Of a stretch of DNA of 64,000 bases, positions 27,024 through 36,262 are shown one piece after another (the first letter of the stretch is position 1; each line of letters starts with the position of its first letter). The stretch covers positions 7,467 to 71,466 of the forward strand of contig CAJMNR010000018.1 of NCBI GenBank assembly GCA_905214875.1, given 5' to 3'. Position numbers and translations under genes: made by a program. The DNA comes from an uncultured bacterium. Lineage in GTDB: Bacteria; Bacillota; Clostridia; Lachnospirales; Lachnospiraceae. The notes under the pieces were generated by a model. It saw only the letters and a program-made list of their open reading frames with translations, made no database searches and was not told the DNA's origin.

Positions 27024-28049
27024 ATGAAAATGAAAAGACGAAGAAGAAAACCACCAAAAATTGATATCATTAAAGTACTGATCTGTTTTATCCTCCTGAT
27101 TTTTATCGGAGTAGGAACAAAAGTATTAATAGATCAGCAAAAGATATCACAACCGGCTGCAAATGCGAGTGTAAACGTAGCAGAGGGGGCAGCCACAACA
27201 AGTCCAAGTTCTACAGAAAGTGGGGAAACAGAGAACCCTACACTTGATAAGACGACGGCATATGTAGCGCCTGGAAGTACTCTTGCATTAAAAGTAAAGG
27301 ACACGACACAGACTGTTCAGTGGTCAAGTTCAGATGAAACAATTGCGACTGTTTCTGACGATGGTACTGTAACAGGTGTAGCGAAAGGGGATGCTACCAT
27401 TATTGCAACAGTTGGAGACAAAGAACTAACTTGCGATATCACTGTAAAGAAGTTAAAGCAAGTGGCAATCACCTTTGACGATGGACCATGTGAGTATACG
27501 CCTGAAGTATTAGACATCTTAGAAAAATACAATGCACATGCAACATTTTTCGTGATTGGAGAAAGAATTAATTCAACGACATCAAAGTATTTGAAACGAG
27601 AAGTCGAGATGGGCTGTGAAGTAGGAAACCATACACATAGCCATGTAGATTTAGCAAGGGTATCGCTAAGTACATTTAAACAAGAGATTGCAAAAGGAAA
27701 TAAAGCAATTAAAGACGCAACTGGAAAAGAACCAACATTGATTCGTCCTCCATATGGAGATATCACTCCAGAGCGAAAGAAAATGATTGAACAGACACAG
27801 ATTTACTGGAATAAAGATACGAGAGATTGGGACGATAAAGATACTGAAAAGTTAGTCAATTACGTTCTTAATAATACACAAGATGGCGATATCGTATTGA
27901 TGCATGAGATTCACAAGACAACTGTAGACGGTGTGGAGCGAATTGTAAAAGGACTTCAAGATCAAGGGTTTGAACTTCTTACAATTGATGAAATCGCAGA
28001 TTCTAGAAATATAAAATTGTCAAAATATAAGTTGCATGGTAGTTTCTAA
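27024..28049 (+). CDS. Polysaccharide deacetylase with Big_2 domain
   Basis: 341 residues: a basic N-terminus, one membrane helix (about 15-35), a Ser/Thr-rich linker, a Big_2 Ig-like domain (about 72-140, VQWSSSDETIATVSDDGTVTG) and a NodB-type CE4 domain (about 145-330). The CE4 motifs are complete: TFDDGP (catalytic base and metal Asp), NHTHSH (metal His pair), RPPYG, and the C-terminal LMHE. It would remove N-acetyl groups from peptidoglycan or another wall glycan outside the cell. Monocistronic, with its own promoter and terminator. Confidence 0.92.
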   Translation: MKMKRRRRKPPKIDIIKVLICFILLIFIGVGTKVLIDQQKISQPAANASVNVAEGAATTSPSSTESGETENPTLDKTTAYVAPGSTLALKVKDTTQTVQWSSSDETIATVSDDGTVTGVAKGDATIIATVGDKELTCDITVKKLKQVAITFDDGPCEYTPEVLDILEKYNAHATFFVIGERINSTTSKYLKREVEMGCEVGNHTHSHVDLARVSLSTFKQEIAKGNKAIKDATGKEPTLIRPPYGDITPERKKMIEQTQIYWNKDTRDWDDKDTEKLVNYVLNNTQDGDIVLMHEIHKTTVDGVERIVKGLQDQGFELLTIDEIADSRNIKLSKYKLHGSF

Positions 28050-28107
28050 TCATAGAAAATTAGTTGTGATTTTGTCACATAAAGTGGATATAGAAAGTAG
28101 ACAAGCT

Positions 28108-28145
28108 AAGAAGCAGAATTGAATTATAATTCTGCTTCTTTTTTT
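28108..28145 (+). terminator. Terminator after the deacetylase
   Basis: AAGAAGCAGAATT pairs perfectly with AATTCTGCTTCTT, followed by T7. Confidence 0.9.
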
Positions 28146-28196
28146 ATGTGGCTCTATGTCATGACGACATCTCTAAGAGAACTCCCCTAGAAGATT

Positions 28197-28952
28197 TTAA
28201 GGGAGCGTCGATTTTTGTAAAAAGTTCTTATTATAGTTTTGTGTTCGATATTTTTTGGGGGATAGGCCGGTCTTTTTTCGAAAGACTTCAATAAAGCGGC
28301 TCTCAGAGCTAAAGGCTAAGAAGTTAGCAAGTTCACTTATGGAGTAGTCGGAAAAGCAAAGTAGATTTTTGGCAGATTCAATCTTTTGATTCAGGATATA
28401 TTCTGTCACGGTACATGACATCTCTTTCTTAAATAAACTCGACAGATAGGAAGGAGAAAGGGCAACATAGTCAGCAAGAATCCGCAAGGAGAGTTTTTCG
28501 TGTAAATGGGTCGAGATATAGTTAATGCATAGAACAATAGGCTTAGAATATGTAGTCTTGCTTTTGATGCGCTGTACACTTCGTAGAAAATAGGTAAACA
28601 TTTCAGGGTAAATGGCCCTTACTTCTTCCACAGTCGTACATGCATCTGCTTTCCGGATAAATACGTCACTGATATTATAGCTTTCATCCGCAGCGAGTCC
28701 GCCTTCAATTGCAAATCGGCATGTAATCGTAGTGGATGCGACAAAGAGATACTTTACATTGCGAAGCGGATCATCAGAAAGCCTGCCTGTACGGCTAAAG
28801 TCATGCGTTCGATAGAATTCGGTCAATGCCTCCTCTTTGCCTTCGCGAAGATATTGAAACTTTTTCATCTCGCGTTCATATGGGTGATGCACAAATTCAT
28901 TTTCACGATTATAGAAAGAGGAGGAAGTCACTTCTTGGTTGATTGTATTCAA
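28197..28952 (-). CDS. AraC family transcriptional regulator
   Basis: About 251 residues. The C-terminal 100 residues are a double HTH AraC domain (LSLRILADYVALSPSYLSSL, FKKEMSCTVTEYILNQKIES, and IAE-like FRKKTGLSPKKYRTQ). The N-terminal part has no clear sugar-cupin signature. Start: TTG at 28952 has AAAGGAT 9 nt upstream; GTG at 28961 lies too close to that site. It is divergent from the MATE exporter at 29093, its probable target. Confidence 0.87.
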   Translation of the reverse strand: MNTINQEVTSSSFYNRENEFVHHPYEREMKKFQYLREGKEEALTEFYRTHDFSRTGRLSDDPLRNVKYLFVASTTITCRFAIEGGLAADESYNISDVFIRKADACTTVEEVRAIYPEMFTYFLRSVQRIKSKTTYSKPIVLCINYISTHLHEKLSLRILADYVALSPSYLSSLFKKEMSCTVTEYILNQKIESAKNLLCFSDYSISELANFLAFSSESRFIEVFRKKTGLSPKKYRTQNYNKNFLQKSTLP

Positions 28953-29092
28953 TACTAACACATCCTTTTATTGGTAATATTATTCTGATTATACCATAAA
29001 AGATGGATATAAATAATAAAATGATGATATTCATTGAAAGGGAAGAAGGATTACGATATCCATAATGAAAGAGAAGTATGGAGGGGGATAGT

Positions 29093-30526
29093 ATGAAACT
29101 AGAACGTCAACAAAGAGTCAAAGATATGACGGAAGGAAAACCAATTGTATTAATTTTGTTATTTGCAGTACCCATCTTTTTAGGAAATATATTTCAACAA
29201 TTTTATAATATCGTGGATACTGTAATTGCAGGGAGATATTTAGGAGATGAGTCACTCGCAGCCATTGGGGCGACAAGTGCAATCTACAGTCTTGTCTTAT
29301 GTCTTGTAAATGGAATGAATAACGGCTATGCAATCCTCGTTGCAAGAGCATTTGGAGAGAAAAATGAGGAAAAGGTAAAAGACAGCGTAGGCCTTATGCT
29401 TGTGTTAAATATCATTTCTATCGTGCTTGTGACCATCTTATCAGTGCTCTTTATCGGACCATTATTAAAGGTTTTACATACGCCGGAAGAAATCTATGCG
29501 CAAGCATATAGTTATATTATAATCATTTTAATCGGACTAGGAATCACGATTTTTTATAATATGGAGGCAGCAGTATTACGTGCCCTTGGTAATAGCATGA
29601 CTCCCCTTGTGTATCTTATCATTGCATCTTGTATCAATGTGGCGCTTGACCTTGTACTGATTGTAATCTTTAAGATGGGAGTTGAGGGTCTTGCCCTTGC
29701 AACGGTAATCGCACAGCTGATTTCCGTAATCCTTTGTCTATACCATATTAAGAAGAACTATCCAATCTTAAAGCTTCATCGAAGCAATTATAAGTTTGAG
29801 AAGGAAGCATTTGCAGAAATGTTTACGACTGGACTTTCCATGGGCCTTATGCTTTCAATCTTCAGCATTGGTACAGTAATCTTGCAGAGCGCGATTAATG
29901 GGCTGGGGACGCTTACAATCACGGCACATCTTGCAGCAAGAAAAGTATTTGATATCTTTAACCTGCCATTGGGCACTATTTCCAATGCCAATGCAACATT
30001 TGTTAGCCAGAATTTTGGTGCCAAGAAATATGAGCGGGTGAGAGAAGGGATTAGGAAAAGCTGCGTGCTTGGAATCCTTTGGGGCGTGATTGCCAATGTA
30101 ATCGTCTTTTTCGGAGCAGAACAGCTTGTGGAATTCATGACCAGCAGTAAAGAGCGTTATGTGGTGGAAACCGCTGCAAGATATCTGCATATTAATCTGC
30201 CATTCTTTTTAGTACTTGCAGTACTTTATATCTTAAGGACTTCTTTGCAAGGAATGGGAAGGAAGATAACGCCATTAGTTTCAAGTGGATTGGAACTGGT
30301 AGGAAAAGTCGTTGCAACTTTGGCACTGATTCCTGTCATTGGATATTTGGGAGTATGTGTGGTAGAGCCTGCAACTTGGGTCGCTTGTACAATTTGGCTT
30401 GCATTTAGTTATTACTTTGCAATACGAAACTATAAAACTACGTCCAGAGGGAAAAATAAAAAGCGTTTTAATCATAATGCTTGTCCGAAAAGAATAAAAT
30501 ATAGTGAGGAGGACTGTACGCTATAG
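29093..30526 (+). CDS. MATE family multidrug exporter
   Basis: About 477 residues, twelve membrane helices, with MATE landmarks (PIFLGNIFQQFYNIVDTVIAGRYLG near the N-terminus and the matching VKVPLF-like second half). It exports cationic drugs or metabolites in exchange for Na+ or H+. ATG 29093 is supported by GGAGGGGG at 29080-29087; the upstream in-frame ATG at 29078 lies directly before that site. The C-terminus has a 35-residue basic tail longer than usual. Divergent from an AraC regulator and 45 nt before a C39-like peptidase gene. Confidence 0.92.
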   Translation: MKLERQQRVKDMTEGKPIVLILLFAVPIFLGNIFQQFYNIVDTVIAGRYLGDESLAAIGATSAIYSLVLCLVNGMNNGYAILVARAFGEKNEEKVKDSVGLMLVLNIISIVLVTILSVLFIGPLLKVLHTPEEIYAQAYSYIIIILIGLGITIFYNMEAAVLRALGNSMTPLVYLIIASCINVALDLVLIVIFKMGVEGLALATVIAQLISVILCLYHIKKNYPILKLHRSNYKFEKEAFAEMFTTGLSMGLMLSIFSIGTVILQSAINGLGTLTITAHLAARKVFDIFNLPLGTISNANATFVSQNFGAKKYERVREGIRKSCVLGILWGVIANVIVFFGAEQLVEFMTSSKERYVVETAARYLHINLPFFLVLAVLYILRTSLQGMGRKITPLVSSGLELVGKVVATLALIPVIGYLGVCVVEPATWVACTIWLAFSYYFAIRNYKTTSRGKNKKRFNHNACPKRIKYSEEDCTL

Positions 30527-30571
30527 AGGCAGGACTGCTTTTGACGAAAACTTAATAGGGAGGTAGTTTAT

Positions 30572-31201
30572 ATGTCATATTGTCATGTTACTAAGGAGCA
30601 CGAGGTCGCAGCACCAAAGAAAATTATTTCCATTCCTTTGTTTCATAAGGATGACAATTACGCATGTAGTACGGCTTGTATGGCTGCCATCTTACAGTAC
30701 TTCAGTGATGGAGTAGAGATGAAGGAAAGACAGCTTGCAGATCTGATTCAAGCAACCCAGGGAAATGAGATGACCGTAGAAGAGATGGTATCTTATATCA
30801 ATCAGGTTAGCTTTGAAGAAGATGGAAAACGAGTCTTGATATATGCTAATTTATCGCGTTATATGACAGTTTGTGATCTGATTTCAGATATTGATAACGG
30901 CATCCCTGTAATTTGTCCAATCCAGGCATGGTATACAGATTCCGATGGAAATTATGATGCGGCTTACGAGTATAAAGACGTGCAAGAATTTGGACATTTC
31001 GTAGTAGCAGTAGGATATGACAATGAGAAGATTTACTTTATGGACCCAGCGCAAGCAGAAGCGTATTCTTACATACCGATCAAGGAGCTTGATAAGAGAT
31101 GGCATGAGAAAGAGAATGGAATAGAGTACGAACGGTGTGGAATAGAAGTCGTAATGAACAAAGTTAGACAAGATGCTGTCTGGGTTTATAAGATTATGTA
31201 A
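30572..31201 (+). CDS. C39-like cysteine peptidase domain protein
   Basis: 209 residues, no signal peptide and no membrane helix. The papain-like C39 outline is clear: DNYACSTACMAAILQYF (nucleophile Cys32), EFGHFVVAVGYD (His142) and YFMDPAQ (third residue, Asp). C39 domains normally cut double-glycine leaders when fused to ABC exporters; this one stands alone in the cytoplasm. It follows the MATE gene by 45 nt with GGGAGG before its ATG, so co-transcription is likely. The substrate is unknown. Confidence 0.75.
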   Translation: MSYCHVTKEHEVAAPKKIISIPLFHKDDNYACSTACMAAILQYFSDGVEMKERQLADLIQATQGNEMTVEEMVSYINQVSFEEDGKRVLIYANLSRYMTVCDLISDIDNGIPVICPIQAWYTDSDGNYDAAYEYKDVQEFGHFVVAVGYDNEKIYFMDPAQAEAYSYIPIKELDKRWHEKENGIEYERCGIEVVMNKVRQDAVWVYKIM

Positions 31202-31221
31202 TAGAAAACAGGTAATAGATA

Positions 31222-31274
31222 AAAAAAGCCGCTGCAAGACGATGTGCATATAACATAACGTTTTGTAGCGGCTT
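31222..31274 (-). terminator. Terminator for the transglutaminase gene
   Basis: AAGCCGCTGCAAGACG (31226-31241) pairs with CGTTTTGTAGCGGCTT (31259-31274). The T run is on the minus-strand side, so it mainly serves the minus-strand gene, though the hairpin may also stop plus-strand transcripts. Confidence 0.8.
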
Positions 31275-31289
31275 ATTATATGAGTTTTA

Positions 31290-33377
31290 TTAACGTGTCT
31301 TTTTCGATTTTACAGCCGACCAAGAGCTGTAGTAGTTTTTCCCGTTTACTGTTTTATAACATTGAATGCGAATATAGTATGTCTTTTTTGTTTTTAATTT
31401 CTTAATTGTGTAAGAGGTTGTTTTTGAACTTTTAATTCTTACAGAGGATGCATTCTTAAAGTTTTTGTTTGTAGAATACTGAATCTTATAGCCCGTAATC
31501 GAAGAGGACTTTTTCCAGTTGACCTTTAATGCTTTTTTCTGTGCAGTGACAGAGGAAAGCGTGACGTTCTTTGGCTTGATTGTAAAGCTATAGGTACGGG
31601 AGTCTTTATAATTGCCGATTCCTTTAATTGTTACAGTTGCTTTCCCGATGGATTTGTTGTTTTTAAAGGTAATCGTATAGTCTTTTTTGTTACATAGCGT
31701 CTTGGATCCTAGCTTGACTTTTAGGGACGGGCAAATGGATTTTCCAGTATAGGTCTTGGTACTAAGCCCTGTGAGTTTCATTTTACTAATGCTTGCAGCA
31801 TTCACTTTGATCGTAGCCACGCCAGAGGCCTTGGAAACTGATTTGGTCGTTAGTGCAGAAGCAGTTGTATTCGTGATGACACAATAGTAGTAGGTCGTGC
31901 CGGCTTTGGAAATGGACGGCTTGTACGAAGAAGAAGTTGCATTTTTGATGGCAGTTCCGCCAGAGTTCTTTTTCGTTGAAGAACGATACCACTGGTAAGT
32001 CAATTTTCCACCATCAGGAGAACTGGCTTTGACGGAAAGGGATGTGGCAGTGGTAGAAGCACCATAGGAATAGGTTTTTGATGCCGGATTCTTTGAAAGG
32101 ATAGGCGCATCTGCGGATAGTGTCGCACTGGTTACCGAGCTGTCATAGTATTCATTGGACACCGCAATTGCCTTTATCGTGCAGTTGTTTGTAGTTGTGA
32201 AGCTTCCTGTATATTTTATGGCTTTTGTGTTGGCAGAGGAAGGCCGGCCTCCATTGGTTGTGTAGTAAATCGTAGCATTTGGAGTGGTTGTCGATAAGGT
32301 AATCACATGTTTGTTATTTACTTTTTGGCTTTTTATCACTGGTGTATTTACATCGGAAGTGGCATCCGGTAGCTCGCCAACACTATTTAAAGTTGCTCCA
32401 GAATCCAGAGTACAGGAAGGAAGAAGTCCATTCCAAAGTGATTCTGGTATATGTTCTGTAGTTTTATCGGAAGCTGTTATATTTTCATTACTACGGTTAA
32501 AAAATAAATAAATTGTCGATACTCCTAAGCGTTCATCGATATCGTTCCAAGTGGTATCTACATTGTACCAGGAGTCATTTAGACGGATATAGTTCCAAGC
32601 ATGGCTATCACTTGTTACGACGGTCGTATCTATATTTACAGCGTTCATTAATATGGAAAACGCTGCGGCATAGCCAGCGCAAACGGTTTTTCCTTCCATA
32701 AATACGCTGTAAGCACTTTGATCATAGGTAGATCTTTCATAGACTACATTTTTTGCGATTAAATCATTTGCTTTCTTTTCTTTATTAAGCGGACTATCCT
32801 CTTTTTGAATTAAGGCTACATAGGAGTCAATCTGCTTTTTCATTGCAGTAGTTGCATTTTTTCTATCCTGTCCATTTTTAAAGGCGTCATAGACGCCTAG
32901 CGCAATATATCCTTGTTTGAGTTGTGCATCATTTTGGTAATAGTAACGTGCAAAATGCTTGGACAAATAGTAGTATTGTGGATTAGAATAGGTAAAAATT
33001 AAAGAAACATTTAATGCCTCTTGGGCGGTCAGTCCGCTATAGGAACAGTACTGTGTATAGCCAGTTGATAGGTCGGTTGTTCCTGTAAGATAGGACAGAC
33101 ACATAGTGTTTAATTTGTCATAGAGTGCCCGTTCGTTTGTATTCATCTGGTTGTAGTAATAGTAGGTAGAATAGGATTCCCACTCAGATTTGTAATAGGT
33201 TGCGTTCTTGTCGAGGAAGACATCTGAGGCCTCTTCTTTTGTAACATATGTAACCGTTGGTTTTCTTAACCCATCTTTATCGAATTGATTTGTTTGCGCT
33301 GACGCTGTTTTTCCAGCAATTACGACTAGTAGAGTTAAGGAAAGGATAAATATAAAAAATTTCCCTTTTTGTTTCAT
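31290..33377 (-). CDS. Secreted transglutaminase-like protein with Ig-like and Fn3 domains
   Basis: 695 residues. A signal peptide (about 1-28) is followed by a transglutaminase-like domain with a full Cys233-His259-Asp274 triad (GKTVCAGYAA, SHAWNYI, NVDTTWND), a chitobiase C-terminal-like domain (ATIYYTTNGGRPSS), an Ig-like domain (LTYQWYRSS), a further beta domain (KTYTGKSICPSLKVKLG) and a C-terminal Fn3 domain (TGYKIQYSTNKNFKN). No LPXTG or membrane anchor is seen. It may cut or crosslink wall or surface proteins; bacterial members act mostly as peptidases. Confidence 0.87.
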   Translation of the reverse strand: MKQKGKFFIFILSLTLLVVIAGKTASAQTNQFDKDGLRKPTVTYVTKEEASDVFLDKNATYYKSEWESYSTYYYYNQMNTNERALYDKLNTMCLSYLTGTTDLSTGYTQYCSYSGLTAQEALNVSLIFTYSNPQYYYLSKHFARYYYQNDAQLKQGYIALGVYDAFKNGQDRKNATTAMKKQIDSYVALIQKEDSPLNKEKKANDLIAKNVVYERSTYDQSAYSVFMEGKTVCAGYAAAFSILMNAVNIDTTVVTSDSHAWNYIRLNDSWYNVDTTWNDIDERLGVSTIYLFFNRSNENITASDKTTEHIPESLWNGLLPSCTLDSGATLNSVGELPDATSDVNTPVIKSQKVNNKHVITLSTTTPNATIYYTTNGGRPSSANTKAIKYTGSFTTTNNCTIKAIAVSNEYYDSSVTSATLSADAPILSKNPASKTYSYGASTTATSLSVKASSPDGGKLTYQWYRSSTKKNSGGTAIKNATSSSYKPSISKAGTTYYYCVITNTTASALTTKSVSKASGVATIKVNAASISKMKLTGLSTKTYTGKSICPSLKVKLGSKTLCNKKDYTITFKNNKSIGKATVTIKGIGNYKDSRTYSFTIKPKNVTLSSVTAQKKALKVNWKKSSSITGYKIQYSTNKNFKNASSVRIKSSKTTSYTIKKLKTKKTYYIRIQCYKTVNGKNYYSSWSAVKSKKTR

Positions 33378-33647
33378 TTTGTTCTCTTTCCTTTCATTAA
33401 AGCTTTTGTCCCTATATAAAAGCTAAGATAATTTATTGTTAAAAATATGGTAAAAGTGTGAAAACACCGTGGATTTTATTATAAAGGAAAGTTTGAACTG
33501 TTTTAAATAGGAAATTAGGCAGAATGAACAAAAATAAGAAAACCCACATGTATAAAATTTACTAAAATTGAAAAATAGCACCAACTTTATCCTTACGAGG
33601 AGTGATTTTTTTTGATAAAATATAAGTAATCATTAGAAAAGGAGACA

Positions 33648-34163
33648 ATGGATATGTTTGAAGTAGGTGACAATGTTGTATATGGAAGTAATGGAGTCTG
33701 TAGAGTAGCTAAAGTAGGAACATTGGATTCGTTAGGTGTTGCCAAGGACAAAATCTATTATACGTTATCTCCTTATTTTATACCCGGAAGTACGATTTTT
33801 ACGCCGGCTGATAATAAGAAGGTAATTATAAGGCCTGTATTATCAAAACAGGAAGCCATGCAGTTAATTGATGAGATAAAGGAGATCGAGACTCTTTGGA
33901 TTGCAGATGAAAAGAGTAGAGAGAATGAATACAAAGAAGCTTTTCGTAAATGTGATTGCAGAGAGCTTGTTAAGATTATTAAGACGATCCATTTGCGTCA
34001 GGAAGCCAGAATCGCAGAAGGAAAAAAGGAAACAACATTGGACGAAAAGTATTTTCATATGGCCGAAGAGCGTTTATATGAGGAGCTTACGATTCCTCTT
34101 GAGATGACAGTGGATGAGGTTCGTGAATTTGTCATTGCCCGTGTAGAGGAACAACTTGGGTAA
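33648..34163 (+). CDS. CarD/CdnL-family transcription regulator
   Basis: 171 residues. The N-terminal 65 residues are a CarD_CdnL_TRCF RNA-polymerase-interacting domain (MFEVGDNVVYGSNGVCRV), the rest is a helical domain that in CdnL contacts promoter DNA. It acts on RNA polymerase beta subunit and stabilises open complexes. ATG 33648 or 33654 are both possible; AAAGGAG lies 4 and 9 nt upstream respectively, and the family start favours 33654. Single gene. Confidence 0.88.
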   Translation: MDMFEVGDNVVYGSNGVCRVAKVGTLDSLGVAKDKIYYTLSPYFIPGSTIFTPADNKKVIIRPVLSKQEAMQLIDEIKEIETLWIADEKSRENEYKEAFRKCDCRELVKIIKTIHLRQEARIAEGKKETTLDEKYFHMAEERLYEELTIPLEMTVDEVREFVIARVEEQLG

Positions 34164-34293
34164 GGGTCCTCTCAACACGCCTACACCTGTCCACTCATTT
34201 CCGCTATACTACTTCTATAATTTTATATGGAGGTCAATAAATGGCTCAAGTCTTACGAGCAGTATTAGCAAGAGATGAATAACGCCAATATTT

Positions 34294-34470
34294 GATTATG
34301 GAGAATACAAAGTGTTCCTAGTTTGTGGAAAAACAGATATGCGAAAGAATATAAATGGACTTTGTGAGATTGTATAGCATAACTTTAAGTTAGATTCTAC
34401 AGAAACGATTAGTTTTAGTTTCTGCAATGACAACGTAACCGGGTCAAGCAACTAGTCTGGGAAGACAATT
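34294..34470 (+). pseudogene. IS66 TnpB (orf2) remnant
   Basis: Conceptual translation gives VFLVCGKTDMRKNINGLCEI, then a TAG stop at 34375-34377, then HNFKLDSTETISFSFC and a second TAG. This follows the IS66 family small protein TnpB (V-x-L-x-x-G-x-T-D-x-R-x-x-I-x-G-L, F-x-L-D, F-x-F-C). Neither the large transposase nor terminal repeats are visible, so it is an inert scar. The short ATG ORF at 34241 (13 codons, good ribosome binding site) may be a relic of the preceding element gene. Confidence 0.7.
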
Positions 34471-34522
34471 AAAGACGTTACAAAGCCAGTAATTTATTAT
34501 ACTGGCGGCAACGTCTTTTTTT
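34471..34522 (+). terminator. Terminator in the IS66 scar
   Basis: AAAGACGTT pairs with AACGTCTTT and, after a bulge, GCCAGTA pairs with TACTGGC, followed by a T run. The whole gap 34164-34546 is thus explained by the IS66 remnant and this hairpin. Confidence 0.75.
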
Positions 34523-34546
34523 ATACGTGCTTGAGAGGACGCTTAC

Positions 34547-34873
34547 TTATTTAGCAGTATTTCTGAAAAAATTCTTATTTCGTTTTTCAAAAAAACATGA
34601 TAATAAGATTCCACAAACAATTGCAATTCCCCAAACATATTTCGAAAATATGTTTAAGTATATTACAAGAGCGATGATGAAAAAGTAGCATCCGGAGACT
34701 ATGTTTCTAATAACCTCGTTCCTTATATACTCTTTCTCATATTCCTTCTTTACTTTATACCACGTTTTTCTGCCAATTGCGTGTATAGGTGCATATTTAG
34801 TGAAAATGGCACTCGCAAACCCCAATAATCCCATAATTATGCATCCAATAATATAATATTTATCTGCATTCAT
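34547..34873 (-). CDS. Small membrane protein, unknown
   Basis: 108 residues with one N-terminal membrane helix (about 7-27), a charged cytoplasmic segment (WYKVKKEYEKEYIRNEV) and two further helices (about 60-97). No family recognised. AGGAGATA precedes the ATG. It lies 18 nt behind the lipoprotein gene at 34892-35995 on the same strand, so the two are probably co-expressed. The pair is bordered by an IS66 remnant and is more AT-rich than its neighbours, so it may be acquired DNA. Confidence 0.65.
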   Translation of the reverse strand: MNADKYYIIGCIIMGLLGFASAIFTKYAPIHAIGRKTWYKVKKEYEKEYIRNEVIRNIVSGCYFFIIALVIYLNIFSKYVWGIAIVCGILLSCFFEKRNKNFFRNTAK

Positions 34874-34891
34874 ACGCTATCTCCTAATAAT

Positions 34892-35995
34892 TTATTTTCC
34901 ACACGAAACATCTAATACTTTACCATTTTGTTTTTGTAGAATACCATCTTGTACATTGGATATTAAGTTATCTTTATAGCCATGTTTTTGTTTTTTCCAC
35001 TCGTATCTCGTATAATACTTATTTGCAACATCTGTTCTTTCTGTTTTACTGAACCAAATTTCAGATTCCTTACAAAAAGTATACCAAACTTTAGCATCCC
35101 AGTTACACTGTACTTTATATGTAAAATGGAAAGGTCTATAAGATACAGTTTCGGCACAAGCATAAGCGATAACATTGTCTATTACATATCCTGCTAAGAA
35201 ATAATATACATTAGCTAAAGTTAATCCTTGCTTAACATACTGAACTACTGTTAATGCTGCACTAGAAAGTGTAACATGTGCTTGAAGTTTCACTTTTTTT
35301 GCGGAACTCATAGAGCCGCTAGGTTTTCTGGTACGGCTCAAGTATCCATCAATCCCATTATAAGTGGTTCCACCTAAATAATACCATGAGCCATAAATTG
35401 AATGATTAGGAGTTAATCCAGTATCAAGAATAGGTTCTGTTTTCAAATATTTGTTTCCATATCTAGTAGATGTAGAGGTAGCCCTTGCTTTATTGCTAAT
35501 ACTATCCTCAGTTTCGGAAACTGATAAGTAATCTTCTAATGCTTGTTCTTGTTCTTCTTTGCTTAATTTAACATCTTCTACCGTTATATCTGACCCATTA
35601 TCCAAATCATATGTTACAATTTCAGGCCCACTTCTCGCCTTTTTGTTTTCTGCTGCATAATTGTACGATATTATCGTGTTAGATTTATCTTTTGTTTCTG
35701 CTGATTGTAACAAGTCATTGTCCTCATTATAGATAGAAACTGTTGTCTTCTTGTTTTTCTCTTCTAATACCATCTTATATGCAACATTATCAGATGTGTA
35801 ATATACTGTATTTCCGTCCGTGCTTGTAGCTACTTCACCTTCGCCTAAATTCTTATAATCGTTAAATTTTTCTTGATTAGATAAATTCCCAGTATGTTTC
35901 CCCCCCCTTTTTGCTGATGATAGTGAGCTGCCACATGATATAAACATGATGCCAACTAAAAGTAAACTTGTGGTTTTTAAAACTCTTTTTTTCAT
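34892..35995 (-). CDS. Lipoprotein of unknown function
   Basis: 367 residues. The signal MKKRVLKTTSLLLVGIMFIS ends in a Cys (I-S-C-G), a type II signal. An acidic, Asn/Ser/Thr-rich first half is followed by a compact region with many aromatic residues (SIYGSWYYLGGTTYNG, NWDAKVWYTFC) and a hydrophobic stretch (LTLANVYYFLAGYVIDNVIAYA) that may be a second membrane contact. No known domain recognised. A polyG/C run lies in codons 30-33. Upstream 36000-36260 is very AT-rich. Possible roles are a secreted toxin, an adhesin or an immunity-type protein; none is supported. Confidence 0.65.
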   Translation of the reverse strand: MKKRVLKTTSLLLVGIMFISCGSSLSSAKRGGKHTGNLSNQEKFNDYKNLGEGEVATSTDGNTVYYTSDNVAYKMVLEEKNKKTTVSIYNEDNDLLQSAETKDKSNTIISYNYAAENKKARSGPEIVTYDLDNGSDITVEDVKLSKEEQEQALEDYLSVSETEDSISNKARATSTSTRYGNKYLKTEPILDTGLTPNHSIYGSWYYLGGTTYNGIDGYLSRTRKPSGSMSSAKKVKLQAHVTLSSAALTVVQYVKQGLTLANVYYFLAGYVIDNVIAYACAETVSYRPFHFTYKVQCNWDAKVWYTFCKESEIWFSKTERTDVANKYYTRYEWKKQKHGYKDNLISNVQDGILQKQNGKVLDVSCGK

Positions 35996-36262
35996 ATATA
36001 TACCTCCCTTTCATATTTATATGTTGAAAATAACAAATTTTAACATATATGTAAATATTTTTTTGTGATTTTTACAAAAATTCTGCGTATTTTGTATTTT
36101 TTGATTAGGAATATTGTTGAAGAGAAGGGGGATATGGATATTTAAGATGAACTAGTGTTACAATCTCTTTAGTTTCTTGATAGAGCTCATGCTTGAATTT
36201 TCCAAATATTTAGATATATACTAAACGTAAACTGTATTAACGAGAAAGAAGGAGACTGTATT

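Noticed and set aside
30572..31201. Bacteriocin exporter peptidase
   Set aside because: The C39-like domain has no ABC or membrane part and no double-glycine peptide gene is nearby in the window.
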